Below, piece after piece: positions 25,587 through 33,451 of a stretch of DNA of 64,000 nt. Source of the stretch: Streptomyces mashuensis. GTDB taxonomy: Bacteria; Actinomycetota; Actinomycetes; Streptomycetales; Streptomycetaceae. The translations under genes and the position numbers were made by a program. The notes under the pieces are model-generated. The model saw only the letters and a program-made list of their open reading frames with translations, was not told the DNA's origin and searched no databases. Position 1 is the first letter of the stretch; the number at the start of each line of letters is the position of its first letter. Location: contig NZ_BNBD01000008.1 of NCBI RefSeq assembly GCF_014654785.1, positions 186,001 through 250,000 on the forward strand, read 5' to 3'.

Positions 25587-27476
25587 ATGAACCCTGCCGT
25601 CGGCGAGCAACGGCACGACGGGCCGGCCCCCACGCCGGTACCGGAGCTGTTCCGCCCGGTCGCCCCCGGCTGCTTCCCGGACGCCGTCGCGGCGTTCCTC
25701 GCGGCCCCGGACCGCACACCCGTGCCCGTACCGGTGCACGGCCGGCCCGACCTGGAACGCGCCGTGGCCCTGGCCGACGGGCTGTACGGCGGCCTCGACC
25801 GGCCCGCGCCGCTGGACGTCGGCGTGCTGCTGGGGGCGGAGGACCTGCCGGCGGGGGTGGCGGAACTGGCCCGTCCGCTGGCCCGGCGGTGGGTGGCGGA
25901 AAAGGAGCTGGAGGACGCCGGGGGGTTCCCCGGGCGGCATCCGGGGACGCTGCTCGTCGTCGGCCCCTACGGCCGGCTCACGCTCCACCCCCTACGGGCG
26001 CTGCTGCTGGCCGGCCGGCACGGGGGCGAGCGCGCCCTGACGCTGCTCAGCGGGCGCGACGGCGCCTCCGTGGCGTGGAACGTGGCCAAGCAGTACGCGG
26101 TCCCCGCCGCGGACGTGGCCGCGCTGGGCCTGTTCACCGACACCGACCGGCCGCCGCCGCTGCCCGGGGTGCAGGTCTTCGACGACCGGGACTTCGAACG
26201 GGCCGACATCCGGACGGAGATCCTCGGCACCCGGTGGCGGCGGGTCGTCTTCCAGGGGCACGGCAAGGACGACAGCGTCAACCTCGGCGAGTTCACCGTC
26301 TGCGGCCGCAACACCGCCGTGCCCGCCGTGCCGGGCCTGCTCGGGCCGCGCTGCGCCTACGGACTGCCGTGCTACAAGCCCGAGGACAAGCTGGTGCCGC
26401 TGCACTCCGTCGAGGCCGTGGAGGTGGTGCTCAGCGCCTGCAACAGCGGGCCGCTGGCCGACCTCGCGCTGTACGACCCCAAGTACCAGCTGCTGCTCAA
26501 CGCCCTGGACGGACCCGCGCGCACCGTCGTCGCGGCCGTGTCCGTGCACGACTCCGACCGGCCGGAGAACGTGGCGTGGATGCGGGCCGCCCTCGCCGGC
26601 GCCGACTCCGTCGACGTCCTCAACGCCAGCCTCGCGGGCTCCCACCCGTACCCCGCGTTCCTGCGCTTCGGCCTGCCGGGCCGGCCGGAGAGGACGCCGC
26701 CGGCGCCCGCGCCGGCCGACCACCGCCCCGACCCGCTGCTGCTCACCACGGGCCGGCGGCTCACCGCCCTCCTCGCCTCCGGCCTGCTGCCGCCGCAGCA
26801 CCCGCTGCGCCCGCGCCTGACCAGGCTGGCCCGCAAGACGGACCAGTGGACGGCCCGGCCCACCCACCTCGCCGACCGGTCGCCCGAGGAGATCCGCGCC
26901 TCGCTCGCCGCCGACCTCCAGTCGCTCGACCACGCCCTCGCGGAACAGGTCGCGGCCCACCCCGAGGACGAGGTGATGAACTACCCCGCCCACTTCGGCG
27001 ACCGCAGCCGCCTCGACCCGCGGGTGCGCGAGGTCACCTGCCACTGCGGGCGGCCCGCGCAGGAGTTCACCCGGCGCGGCCTGCTGCCGTACGTCCTGGA
27101 CACCACGTGCGCGGTGTGCATGCGCTGCGGCGACGTCACGTTCCGGGTGCCGGAGTCGCCCGCGCTGTGGGCGTACGCCGCCGACGAGGTGGAGCAGGGC
27201 GGCGTGCTGGAGGTCCGCGCCGCGCTGACCCCCGCCCGCAACGGGCCCGTCCGGCTGGGGCTGTTCGTCCCGACGTACCTGCGCGCCGACACCGCCGTCG
27301 AGCCGCGCACGGTGAAGGTGCGGGGCGGCGCCGGCGAGGTGAGGGACGTCACCTTCCGGGTGCGGTGCGCGGACGGGACCGCACCCCAGGCCTACTACTT
27401 CACGGTCTTCGCGGTGCAGGACCTGGCGGTGTCGACCGCCCGGCGGCACTTCGGAGTCGTCCCACGGCGCGCGTAG
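25587..27476 (+). CDS. Caspase-like (CHAT-type) protein with Cys-rich C-terminal part
   Basis: A 629-residue protein. Residues ~110-360 carry caspase/CHAT-fold hallmarks: VVFQGHGKDDSVNLG with His225 and EVVLSACNSG with Cys285, a plausible catalytic dyad. After a Pro-rich linker and a helical part come five cysteines in a zinc-like arrangement (CHC at 485/487, then C508, C511, C514). A beta-rich, Ig-like C terminus follows. No membrane segment or signal peptide is seen. ATG 25587 follows GAGG. It sits between the exporter and blsL on the same strand. I know no characterised peptidyl-nucleoside enzyme of this type, so its substrate and purpose are open. Confidence 0.75.
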   Translation: MNPAVGEQRHDGPAPTPVPELFRPVAPGCFPDAVAAFLAAPDRTPVPVPVHGRPDLERAVALADGLYGGLDRPAPLDVGVLLGAEDLPAGVAELARPLARRWVAEKELEDAGGFPGRHPGTLLVVGPYGRLTLHPLRALLLAGRHGGERALTLLSGRDGASVAWNVAKQYAVPAADVAALGLFTDTDRPPPLPGVQVFDDRDFERADIRTEILGTRWRRVVFQGHGKDDSVNLGEFTVCGRNTAVPAVPGLLGPRCAYGLPCYKPEDKLVPLHSVEAVEVVLSACNSGPLADLALYDPKYQLLLNALDGPARTVVAAVSVHDSDRPENVAWMRAALAGADSVDVLNASLAGSHPYPAFLRFGLPGRPERTPPAPAPADHRPDPLLLTTGRRLTALLASGLLPPQHPLRPRLTRLARKTDQWTARPTHLADRSPEEIRASLAADLQSLDHALAEQVAAHPEDEVMNYPAHFGDRSRLDPRVREVTCHCGRPAQEFTRRGLLPYVLDTTCAVCMRCGDVTFRVPESPALWAYAADEVEQGGVLEVRAALTPARNGPVRLGLFVPTYLRADTAVEPRTVKVRGGAGEVRDVTFRVRCADGTAPQAYYFTVFAVQDLAVSTARRHFGVVPRRA

Positions 27477-27532
27477 CGCACGGCACGGCCGCACCATCCG
27501 ACCCACCCACCGGACGGACGAAGGACGGACGC

Positions 27533-28150
27533 ATGGAGAACCCGACGACACCCCCCGTCACACTGCTGGAACAGGACGGCGAGGTCACCCTGAGCATCGG
27601 CGGCGAACAGGCCATGCAGGCATGGGAGCGCGACCTGATGTGGGCCAGTGCCGACATGCTGTGCGAGTACGGCCACGACTTCTACGAGGTGGGGCTCGGC
27701 CTGGGCCTGTCCGCGCTGCGCATCGCGGGCAACCCGGCCACCCGCAGCCACACCGTCCTGGAGCTCTTCGGCGAGGTCGAGGACCTCTTCCGCGCCCGCC
27801 ACCCCGAGCTGCCCGGCAACCTCACCATCGAGCGCGGCGACTTCTTCACCCGCGTCTTCGAGCTGCCGTCCGAGAGCATCGACGGGATGTTCTTCGACCC
27901 GGCGCTGGACATGGAGGTCTGGAAGGACGCGGAGCTGTGGGCCCGCACGATGCCGGAGGTGGTGCGGGTGCTGCGGCCCGGCGGGGTGTTCATCCCGTTC
28001 TTCAGCACCCGGCCGGAGCTGCGGTGGCAGTACCTGCCGCACTTCCGCCGCATCCGCGTCGAGCGCCGGCCCTACACGGCGTACGCCACCACGTCGTACA
28101 CGTACGGCACGGAGGGCGACGCGTACATCCAGTGCTTCCTGAAGGACTGA
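27533..28150 (+). CDS. blsL: Guanidino N-methyltransferase-like enzyme
   Basis: A 205-residue class I SAM methyltransferase. It resembles guanidinoacetate methyltransferase in MQAWERDLMWASADML (GAMT-type N-terminal helix) and the SAM loop YEVGLGLGLSALRI at about residues 50-63. The acidic strand FDPALDME and VLRPGGVFIPF also fit. BlsL methylates the beta-arginine guanidine late in blasticidin S biosynthesis, and this protein fits that role. It starts at ATG 27533 after AAGGA and lies 12 bp before blsM. Confidence 0.83.
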   Translation: MENPTTPPVTLLEQDGEVTLSIGGEQAMQAWERDLMWASADMLCEYGHDFYEVGLGLGLSALRIAGNPATRSHTVLELFGEVEDLFRARHPELPGNLTIERGDFFTRVFELPSESIDGMFFDPALDMEVWKDAELWARTMPEVVRVLRPGGVFIPFFSTRPELRWQYLPHFRRIRVERRPYTAYATTSYTYGTEGDAYIQCFLKD

Positions 28151-28162
28151 GGGGACCGGCCC

Positions 28163-28651
28163 ATGACCACTCCCGTCACCCCGCCGCCCGTCCGCTCGGT
28201 CTTCCTGGCGGGCCCCTTCCTGGGGCTGCTCGACCCGGCCACCGGGGAGATGCCCGGCGACGCCCGGGCCCCCTTCGACATCCTCATCAAGCACTTCGAG
28301 GCCCAGGGCATCTCCGTGCACAACGCGCACCGCCGGGAGGCGTGGGGCGCACGGCTGATGCGCCCCGAGGAGTGCACACGCATCGACCAGGACGAGATCC
28401 GCAGGGCCGACGCGTTCGTGGCCCTGCCCGGCGCCCCCGCCTCGCCCGGCACGCACATCGAGATGGGCTGGGCCAGCGCCTTCGGCAAACCCATCGTGCT
28501 GCTGCTGGAACGGGGCCGGGACTACACGTTCCTCGTCCAGGGCCTGCACACCGTGGCCACGGTGGAGTACGTCCTCCACACGGACGTCGCCGCGGCCCTC
28601 CCGGCGGTCGACCGGGCCCTGCGCAGGGCAGTGACCCGGAACGGCGGCTGA
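28163..28651 (+). CDS. blsM: CMP hydrolase-like, nucleoside 2-deoxyribosyltransferase fold
   Basis: A 162-residue protein of the nucleoside 2-deoxyribosyltransferase superfamily. It has the N-terminal VFLAGPFLGLL substrate loop and the catalytic Glu100 in PGTHIEMGWASAFGKPI. BlsM and MilB are members that hydrolyse (hydroxymethyl)CMP to the free base plus ribose phosphate and supply the cytosine for cytosylglucuronate. The cluster context supports CMP as substrate; the sequence alone would also allow a deoxyribosyltransferase. It is the last gene of the plus-strand operon before a strong terminator. Confidence 0.85.
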   Translation: MTTPVTPPPVRSVFLAGPFLGLLDPATGEMPGDARAPFDILIKHFEAQGISVHNAHRREAWGARLMRPEECTRIDQDEIRRADAFVALPGAPASPGTHIEMGWASAFGKPIVLLLERGRDYTFLVQGLHTVATVEYVLHTDVAAALPAVDRALRRAVTRNGG

Positions 28652-28658
28652 GCGTAGG

Positions 28659-28697
28659 CGCCCCGGGGCCCGATCCGCCGGAGCGGGCCCCGGGGCG
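28659..28697. terminator. Bidirectional hairpin ending the nucleoside operon
   Basis: A perfect 14-bp stem (28659-28672 with 28684-28697) around an 11-nt loop lies between the convergent blsM and TPR genes. Its position and strength fit termination in both directions and mark the cluster border. Confidence 0.85.
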
Positions 28698-28700
28698 TCG

Positions 28701-29813
28701 TCACGCCTTCTTGGGGGCGTGCGCCTTCTCGCGGCGGTGTTTCTCCTCGCGACGCCAGGCGTTGCCGAACCACATGGGGATCACCACCGGCACGGCGCCC
28801 ACGACGGCCAGGACCTGCGCGTCGCCGCGGTCCGTCCAGGGGACCAGCACCAGGGCCACGGCGCACACCGTGCCCCACAGGGCGTGGGCCAGGGGGAGAC
28901 GGGCCGGCCAGTAGCGGCGGAGCAGGGACCACACGGCGCTGCGGGCGCCCCGGGGCAGCTTGCGGTACGCCAGGAACCAGGCGCCCAGGGCCCAGGCCAG
29001 GGCCATCAGCGCCAGGGCCCACAGCCGGATGCCGAGGGGCACGGGCAGGGCCGTGGGCGCGTCGCCGGTGGGGAAGACGCGGCCGGCCTGGGCGGCGATG
29101 ACCAGGCAGAGCAGGGCGAACCAGCGGGTGCGGCGCAGCAGCCGGAGCACCAGCTCGTTGAGCTTGAGCTCGATGTAGTGCGCGTCGGGCCGGGTGCCCA
29201 GGGCGGCGGTGTACTCGCCCGCCAGCTCGGGCAGCTTGATCCGCCCGGCCTCGTCGCGCAGTTCGGCGAGCTGGGCGCGGGCGTCGGCGTTCTGCGGGTC
29301 GAGGCGCAGGCACTCGAGGAGCGCCTTCTCGCGGATGTCGTGGCGGCCGGTCCGGTGGGCGGGGTGGGCGAGGTTGAAGTGCAGCCCCGCGTCGTCGGGC
29401 CGGAGCTCGACCGCCTTGAGGGCCGCCTGGAAGGCGCCCTCGTGGTCGGCGGCGATGACCAGACTGCGGGCGAGCATGCTGTGGTTGTTCGCCTCCTCGG
29501 GGCCCAGCCGGACGGCGGTCCGGGACGCCTCGACGGCCTCGTCGAGGCGCCCCAGGAGGGGGAGGACGAACGCCCGCATGCGCCACGCGTAGTCGCACTG
29601 CGGGTCCGCGGCGACGGCCGCGTCGGCCGCCGCGAGCGCGCCCTCGCGGTCACCCGTCCGCACTTTGCAGCGGGCGAGGTCGCCCCAGGCCCAGGCGTTT
29701 CCTGGTTCCTCGGCGAGGTACCGGACGTACAGCTCCGCGGCCTGCTCGAAGCGTTCCAGGTCGAGGAGGGCGCCGGCGCGGCGCAGCAGGTCGGCGCCGG
29801 TGTCGGTGGTCAC
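28701..29813 (-). CDS. TPR-repeat membrane protein
   Basis: A 370-residue protein. About residues 1-190 are tetratricopeptide repeats (FEQAAELYVRYLAEEPGNAWAWGDLA, GALAAADAAVAADP and later units). About residues 215-340 hold four hydrophobic segments, and the end is a basic Lys-rich tail. It is a membrane-anchored scaffold rather than an enzyme. The GTG start at 29813 overlaps the upstream AAA ATPase stop by 4 bp, so the two are one operon and probably one complex. Such pairs occur in other Streptomyces as far as I recall; the task is unknown. Confidence 0.82.
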   Translation of the reverse strand: MTTDTGADLLRRAGALLDLERFEQAAELYVRYLAEEPGNAWAWGDLARCKVRTGDREGALAAADAAVAADPQCDYAWRMRAFVLPLLGRLDEAVEASRTAVRLGPEEANNHSMLARSLVIAADHEGAFQAALKAVELRPDDAGLHFNLAHPAHRTGRHDIREKALLECLRLDPQNADARAQLAELRDEAGRIKLPELAGEYTAALGTRPDAHYIELKLNELVLRLLRRTRWFALLCLVIAAQAGRVFPTGDAPTALPVPLGIRLWALALMALAWALGAWFLAYRKLPRGARSAVWSLLRRYWPARLPLAHALWGTVCAVALVLVPWTDRGDAQVLAVVGAVPVVIPMWFGNAWRREEKHRREKAHAPKKA

Positions 29814-31249
29814 AGCAGCTTCCGCTTCTTCAGGTACACCAGCAGGTCGTCGTAGGCGCCGCCCTCGTTGGCGAACTGGGCGACGTTGCGCGCCGCGGCG
29901 AACCAGGGGCCCGTGGAGGGGCGGAGTTGGCCGAGCGCGGCGGCGAAGTCGGCCATGCCGATCATGCGGGGCCGTCCGGTGCGCACGGAGTCCATGAGCG
30001 CGCGCTCGGCGGCGGACTCGCACAGGTGCTTGAGGTCGGCGCCGGAGAACCCGTCGGTACGGCGGGCCAGCTTGGCCAGGTCGATGCCGGCGACGGGCCG
30101 GTCCTTGAGGTGGTGGTGGAGGATCGTCTCGCGCGCGGGCTGGTCGGGCGGCAGCACGAGCAGCATCCGGTCGAGGCGGCCGGGGCGGCGCAGCGCGGTG
30201 TCCACGTCCCAGGGGTGGTTGGTCGCGGCCAGGACGAACACGCCGTCGTCGGCGGAGCCGCCGACGCCGTCGAGCTCGGTGAGGAGCTGGTTGACGGTGG
30301 TGCGCATGCCGGTGTGGCGGATCTGGCTGCGCTTGGCGCCGAGGGCGTCGATCTCGTCGAGGAACAGGACGCAGGGGGCGTTGCGGCGGGCGGTCTCGAA
30401 GAGCTGGCGGAGGTTCCGCTCGGAGTTGCCCATCCACATGTCGAGGACGTCGCTGATGCTGACGGACATGAAGCGTGCGCCGAGTTCGCCGGCCACGGCG
30501 CGGGCGATGAACGTCTTGCCGCAGCCGGGCGGCCCGTACAGCAGCAGGCCGCCGCCCAGGCTCTTGCCGTAGAGGCGGCGCAGCTCGGGGTTGCGCAGGG
30601 GTGCGAGGAAGGCGGCGTTCAGGCGGTCCTTGACCTCGTGCATGCCGCCGACGTCGGCGAGGGTGAGGGTGCCGCCGGTCTCGACGTCCCAGGGGGAGGC
30701 GCCGTCGTCGTCGGCGCCGTGGGGGTGTGCGGGCAGGGGGTGTTCAGGGTGTTCCGCGTGGGGGGCCGGACCGGGGGCGGGTGCTTCGGGGTGTGCCGGG
30801 GCTTCCGGTGCGGGGGCCTGCGGTGGGGTGGCGGTGACGAAGCGGGGCGGGACGATGCCGGCCACCTCGTCCTCGGCGCGGGTCCAATCGTAGCCACCGG
30901 AGGGGGGCTCGGCGGAGGGTTCCTCGGCGGCGGGTGCCGGTTCCGGCGCGGGAGGCGCGGGCTGCGGGGCGACGGGTGCGGGCTCCGGCGCGGGAGGTGT
31001 CGGCTGCGGCGCGGCGGGTGCCGGCTCCGGCGCGGGCGCGGGGACCACCGCGCGGGCCATCAGGGCCTGCGCCTCGGCGTTGCCCGGCTCCCGCTGGAGG
31101 GCCGCGGCGGCCTGGACGATGGCTTCCTGCCGCAGCCCCTGCCCGAGCAGGAGCCCGGCCAGGTGCAGGCGCAGGGGCACGTCGTCGGGGGCGGCGTCGA
31201 CCGCCGTGCGCAAGCTCTTGATCAGCGGGGATGAGGACTCGTCGGGCAT
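29810..31249 (-). CDS. AAA+ ATPase with N-terminal TPR-like region
   Basis: A 479-residue AAA ATPase of the Cdc48/FtsH/Vps4 class. A short TPR-like segment (residues ~1-65) is followed by a long Pro/Ala/Glu-rich linker (~70-190). The ATPase module has Walker A GPPGCGKT near 240, Walker B FLDEIDALGA near 296, and the second region of homology with RRPGRLDR. The linker suggests a flexible tether. No protease or nuclease domain is attached, so it is likely a remodelling ATPase working with the membrane TPR protein encoded next. Confidence 0.88.
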   Translation of the reverse strand: MPDESSSPLIKSLRTAVDAAPDDVPLRLHLAGLLLGQGLRQEAIVQAAAALQREPGNAEAQALMARAVVPAPAPEPAPAAPQPTPPAPEPAPVAPQPAPPAPEPAPAAEEPSAEPPSGGYDWTRAEDEVAGIVPPRFVTATPPQAPAPEAPAHPEAPAPGPAPHAEHPEHPLPAHPHGADDDGASPWDVETGGTLTLADVGGMHEVKDRLNAAFLAPLRNPELRRLYGKSLGGGLLLYGPPGCGKTFIARAVAGELGARFMSVSISDVLDMWMGNSERNLRQLFETARRNAPCVLFLDEIDALGAKRSQIRHTGMRTTVNQLLTELDGVGGSADDGVFVLAATNHPWDVDTALRRPGRLDRMLLVLPPDQPARETILHHHLKDRPVAGIDLAKLARRTDGFSGADLKHLCESAAERALMDSVRTGRPRMIGMADFAAALGQLRPSTGPWFAAARNVAQFANEGGAYDDLLVYLKKRKLL

Positions 31250-31273
31250 GGGGCACAGACTAGTTCGGCAGTG

Positions 31274-31308
31274 CCGGCCGGCCTCCGGGAGGTACCGGGG
31301 CCGGCCGG
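31274..31308 (-). terminator. Hairpin between membrane-protein and AAA operons
   Basis: CCGGCCGGCC (31274-31283) pairs with GGCCGGCCGG (31299-31308); a smaller stem can form in the loop. It lies after the 31326 stop and before the AAA start on the same strand. Confidence 0.6.
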
Positions 31309-31325
31309 GACCGCCGCGGGCCGGC

Positions 31326-31544
31326 TCAGTCCTCCAGGGACCAGCTGGGCGTGTGCTGCGCCCAGGAGAGCCCCACGAACAGCAGCAGTCCGGCGGCGCC
31401 CAGTGCGATGCCCAGCCAGGCGCGGAACCGCCGGCGCGTGTTCCGGACGAGCGCACCGGTGCCCAGGGCCAGGGCGCACGGGCCCAGGACGACGTTGAAG
31501 ACGAGCAGGCCGGTCAGCCCGGTGAGGAACGACCAGACGGCCAT
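31326..31544 (-). CDS. Small DUF4190-like membrane protein
   Basis: A 72-residue protein with two membrane helices (SFLTGLTGLLVFNVVLGPCA and LGIALGAAGLLLFVGLSW) separated by a basic RNTRRRFR loop. It resembles short DUF4190 proteins. ATG 31544 overlaps the stop of the upstream gene (ATGA), so the two are co-translated. Function is unknown. Confidence 0.7.
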   Translation of the reverse strand: MAVWSFLTGLTGLLVFNVVLGPCALALGTGALVRNTRRRFRAWLGIALGAAGLLLFVGLSWAQHTPSWSLED

Positions 31545-31729
31545 CAGGTCGGCGTCGCGCCGCGCGCCCCCCTGTGCCGACGGCGGGTCCGCCGGCGTTC
31601 CCGCGCGGCGAACAGCAGGATCCACGCGCAGATCACCGCCGCGGACACGAGAGTGACCGGTACGGGGACGTGCGCGGCGGTGCCGGACAGCAGACCGAGC
31701 AGGAAGAGAGCGCCGGTGAGGAACAGCAT
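31544..31729 (-). CDS. Small membrane protein, unknown function
   Basis: A 61-residue protein with two hydrophobic stretches (LFLTGALFLLGLLSG and VTLVSAAVICAWILLFAA) and a strongly basic C-terminal tail (RERRRTRRRHR). A purine-rich tract with repeated GGAGG-like units precedes the ATG at 31729. It is the first gene of a two-gene operon and is divergent from an MFS transporter 185 bp away. Family unknown. Confidence 0.65.
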   Translation of the reverse strand: MLFLTGALFLLGLLSGTAAHVPVPVTLVSAAVICAWILLFAARERRRTRRRHRGARGATPT

Positions 31730-31914
31730 GACGTTCCATCCCTCCTTTCCCTCCTTCCTCGTGCGTTGCGCTTTCCGTCACCTGTCGTGTGCCCCGCGCG
31801 CCGCCGGCCACGCCAGGCATGACCGGCGGGTTCCCGGGTAACCGGCTGCCGGCCGCTCCCCGTCGGTTCCACCGGTCGCGCGGGCGCGGCCAGGACACGG
31901 CAGGAGGGGTGCAC

Positions 31915-33375
31915 ATGGCCATGACGGACCGGCGGTCCGGCGACTCCGCGACGGTGAGCACGGCGGTTCCGGCCCGGCTGGACCGGCTGCCCTGGTCCCG
32001 CTGGCACTGGATGGTGGTCCTGGGGCTGGGCACGGTGTGGATACTCGACGGCTTGGAGGTCACCGTCGTCGGCAACATCGCCGCCCGGCTGTCGGAGCCG
32101 GGCAGTGGCCTGCCCATCACGAGCGCCGAGGTGACGGGGCTGGCCGCGGCCCTGTACGTGGCGGGGGCGTGCGTGGGCGCGCTGGTGTTCGGCCGGCTGA
32201 CCGACCGGCACGGCCGCAGGAAGCTGTTCATGGTGACGCTCGCGCTGTACCTGGGTGCGACGGCGCTCACCGGGCTGTCCTTCCACGCGTGGTGGTTCTT
32301 CGTCTTCCGGTTCCTGACCGGCTGCGGCATCGGCGGCGAGTACGCGGCCATCAACTCGGCGGTCGACGAACTGATCCCCGCCGCCTACCGGGGCCGCGTC
32401 GACCTGGTCATCAACGGCAGTTTCTGGCTCGGCGCGGTCGGCGGCTCGCTGCTGTCGATCGTGATGCTGGACACCGGCGTGTTCCCGGCCGCCGTGGGGT
32501 GGCGGCTGACCTTCGCGCTCGGCGTCGTGCTCGGGCTGGCCGTGCTGCTGGTGCGGCGGCACGTGCCGGAGTCGCCGCGCTGGCTGTTCATGCACGGCCG
32601 CGGCGAGGAGGCGGAGGAGCTGGTGACGTCCATCGAGCGGGAGGTCTCCACGTCGACCGGGCGGCCCCTGGAGCCGGTGGACCGCCGCATCACGATCCAC
32701 CAGCGCGGTGCCGTCGGGTTCCTCACCATCGCCCGGACCGTCTTCCGCTCCTACCCGCGCCGCGCCGCCCTGGGCCTGGCCCTCTTCATCGGCCAGGCGT
32801 TCCTCTACAACGCCATCACCTTCGGCTTCGGGGCCATCCTCACCCGGTTCTTCTCCGTGCCGTCCGGCCACACCGGCTACTACTTCGCCGTCATCGCCTT
32901 CGGCAACTTCCTCGGCCCGCTGCTGCTCGGCCGGCTCTTCGACACGCTCGGCCGGCGGCCCATGATCGCGGGCACGTACATCCTGAGCGGCCTCCTGCTC
33001 TTCGGCACCGCGTGGCTGTTCGGCCGGGGCTCGCTCAGCGCCGTCACCCTCACGGCCTGCTGGTGCGTGGTGCTGTTCTTCGCCTCGGCGGGCGCGAGCA
33101 GTGCGTACCTGACGGTGAGCGAGATCTTCCCGATGGAGACCAGGGCGCTGGCCATCGCGTTCTTCTACGCCGTCGGCACGGCCGCCGGGGGCATCAGCGG
33201 GCCGCTGCTGTTCTCCCGGCTGACGGAGACGGGCGTCGTCGGGGACACCGTGCTCGCCTTCGGCATCGGCGCGGCGCTGATGACCGCGGCCGGCATCGTC
33301 GCGGCCTTCCTGGCGATGCCCGCCGAGCGCCGGTCGCTGGAGGACATCGCGACGCCGCTCTCCGCTGCCTCTTGA
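31915..33375 (+). CDS. MFS transporter (sugar/metabolite:H+ symporter type)
   Basis: A 486-residue, 12-helix MFS protein. It shows the D-R-x-G-R-R-K loop after helix 2 (GRLTDRHGRRKLFM) and RFLTGCGIGGEYAAINSAVDELIP in helix 4-5. That is the signature of the YceI/SV2-like and metabolite:H+ symporter branch. Substrate unknown. ATG 31915 follows AGGAGG. Its stop codon overlaps the -35 box of the downstream lacI promoter, so the two units abut closely. Confidence 0.87.
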   Translation: MAMTDRRSGDSATVSTAVPARLDRLPWSRWHWMVVLGLGTVWILDGLEVTVVGNIAARLSEPGSGLPITSAEVTGLAAALYVAGACVGALVFGRLTDRHGRRKLFMVTLALYLGATALTGLSFHAWWFFVFRFLTGCGIGGEYAAINSAVDELIPAAYRGRVDLVINGSFWLGAVGGSLLSIVMLDTGVFPAAVGWRLTFALGVVLGLAVLLVRRHVPESPRWLFMHGRGEEAEELVTSIEREVSTSTGRPLEPVDRRITIHQRGAVGFLTIARTVFRSYPRRAALGLALFIGQAFLYNAITFGFGAILTRFFSVPSGHTGYYFAVIAFGNFLGPLLLGRLFDTLGRRPMIAGTYILSGLLLFGTAWLFGRGSLSAVTLTACWCVVLFFASAGASSAYLTVSEIFPMETRALAIAFFYAVGTAAGGISGPLLFSRLTETGVVGDTVLAFGIGAALMTAAGIVAAFLAMPAERRSLEDIATPLSAAS

Positions 33376-33400
33376 CCGGTCGTCAGCTCGCTTACATACT
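33372..33400 (+). promoter_or_regulatory. Promoter of lacI
   Basis: TTGACC (33372-33377) and CATACT (33395-33400) are spaced by 17 bp. The predicted start point, about 33407, lies just before the palindromic operator. The -35 box overlaps the upstream MFS stop codon. Confidence 0.6.
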
Positions 33401-33410
33401 CACTCCCGGC

Positions 33411-33426
33411 GTTTAATCGATTAAAC
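33411..33426 (+). promoter_or_regulatory. LacI operator
   Basis: The perfect 16-bp palindrome GTTTAATCGATTAAAC sits in a GC-rich region, 25 bp before lacI. The central CG and AT-rich arms are typical of LacI/GalR operators. The site overlaps the expected transcription start and so fits autorepression. Confidence 0.85.
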
Positions 33427-33451
33427 ACACACTGGCCGAGAGGGAGACGCG

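Noticed and set aside
28163..28651. Nucleoside 2-deoxyribosyltransferase of nucleotide salvage or phage origin
   Set aside because: It is the last gene of the nucleoside antibiotic operon, and BlsM/MilB CMP hydrolases belong to this same fold. Hydrolase is the simpler reading.
28701..31249. AAA ATPase plus TPR protein next to a caspase-like gene as a defence system
   Set aside because: They are on the opposite strand, separated by a strong terminator, lack an effector domain, and look like a common Streptomyces pair. The caspase-like gene is embedded in the nucleoside operon.
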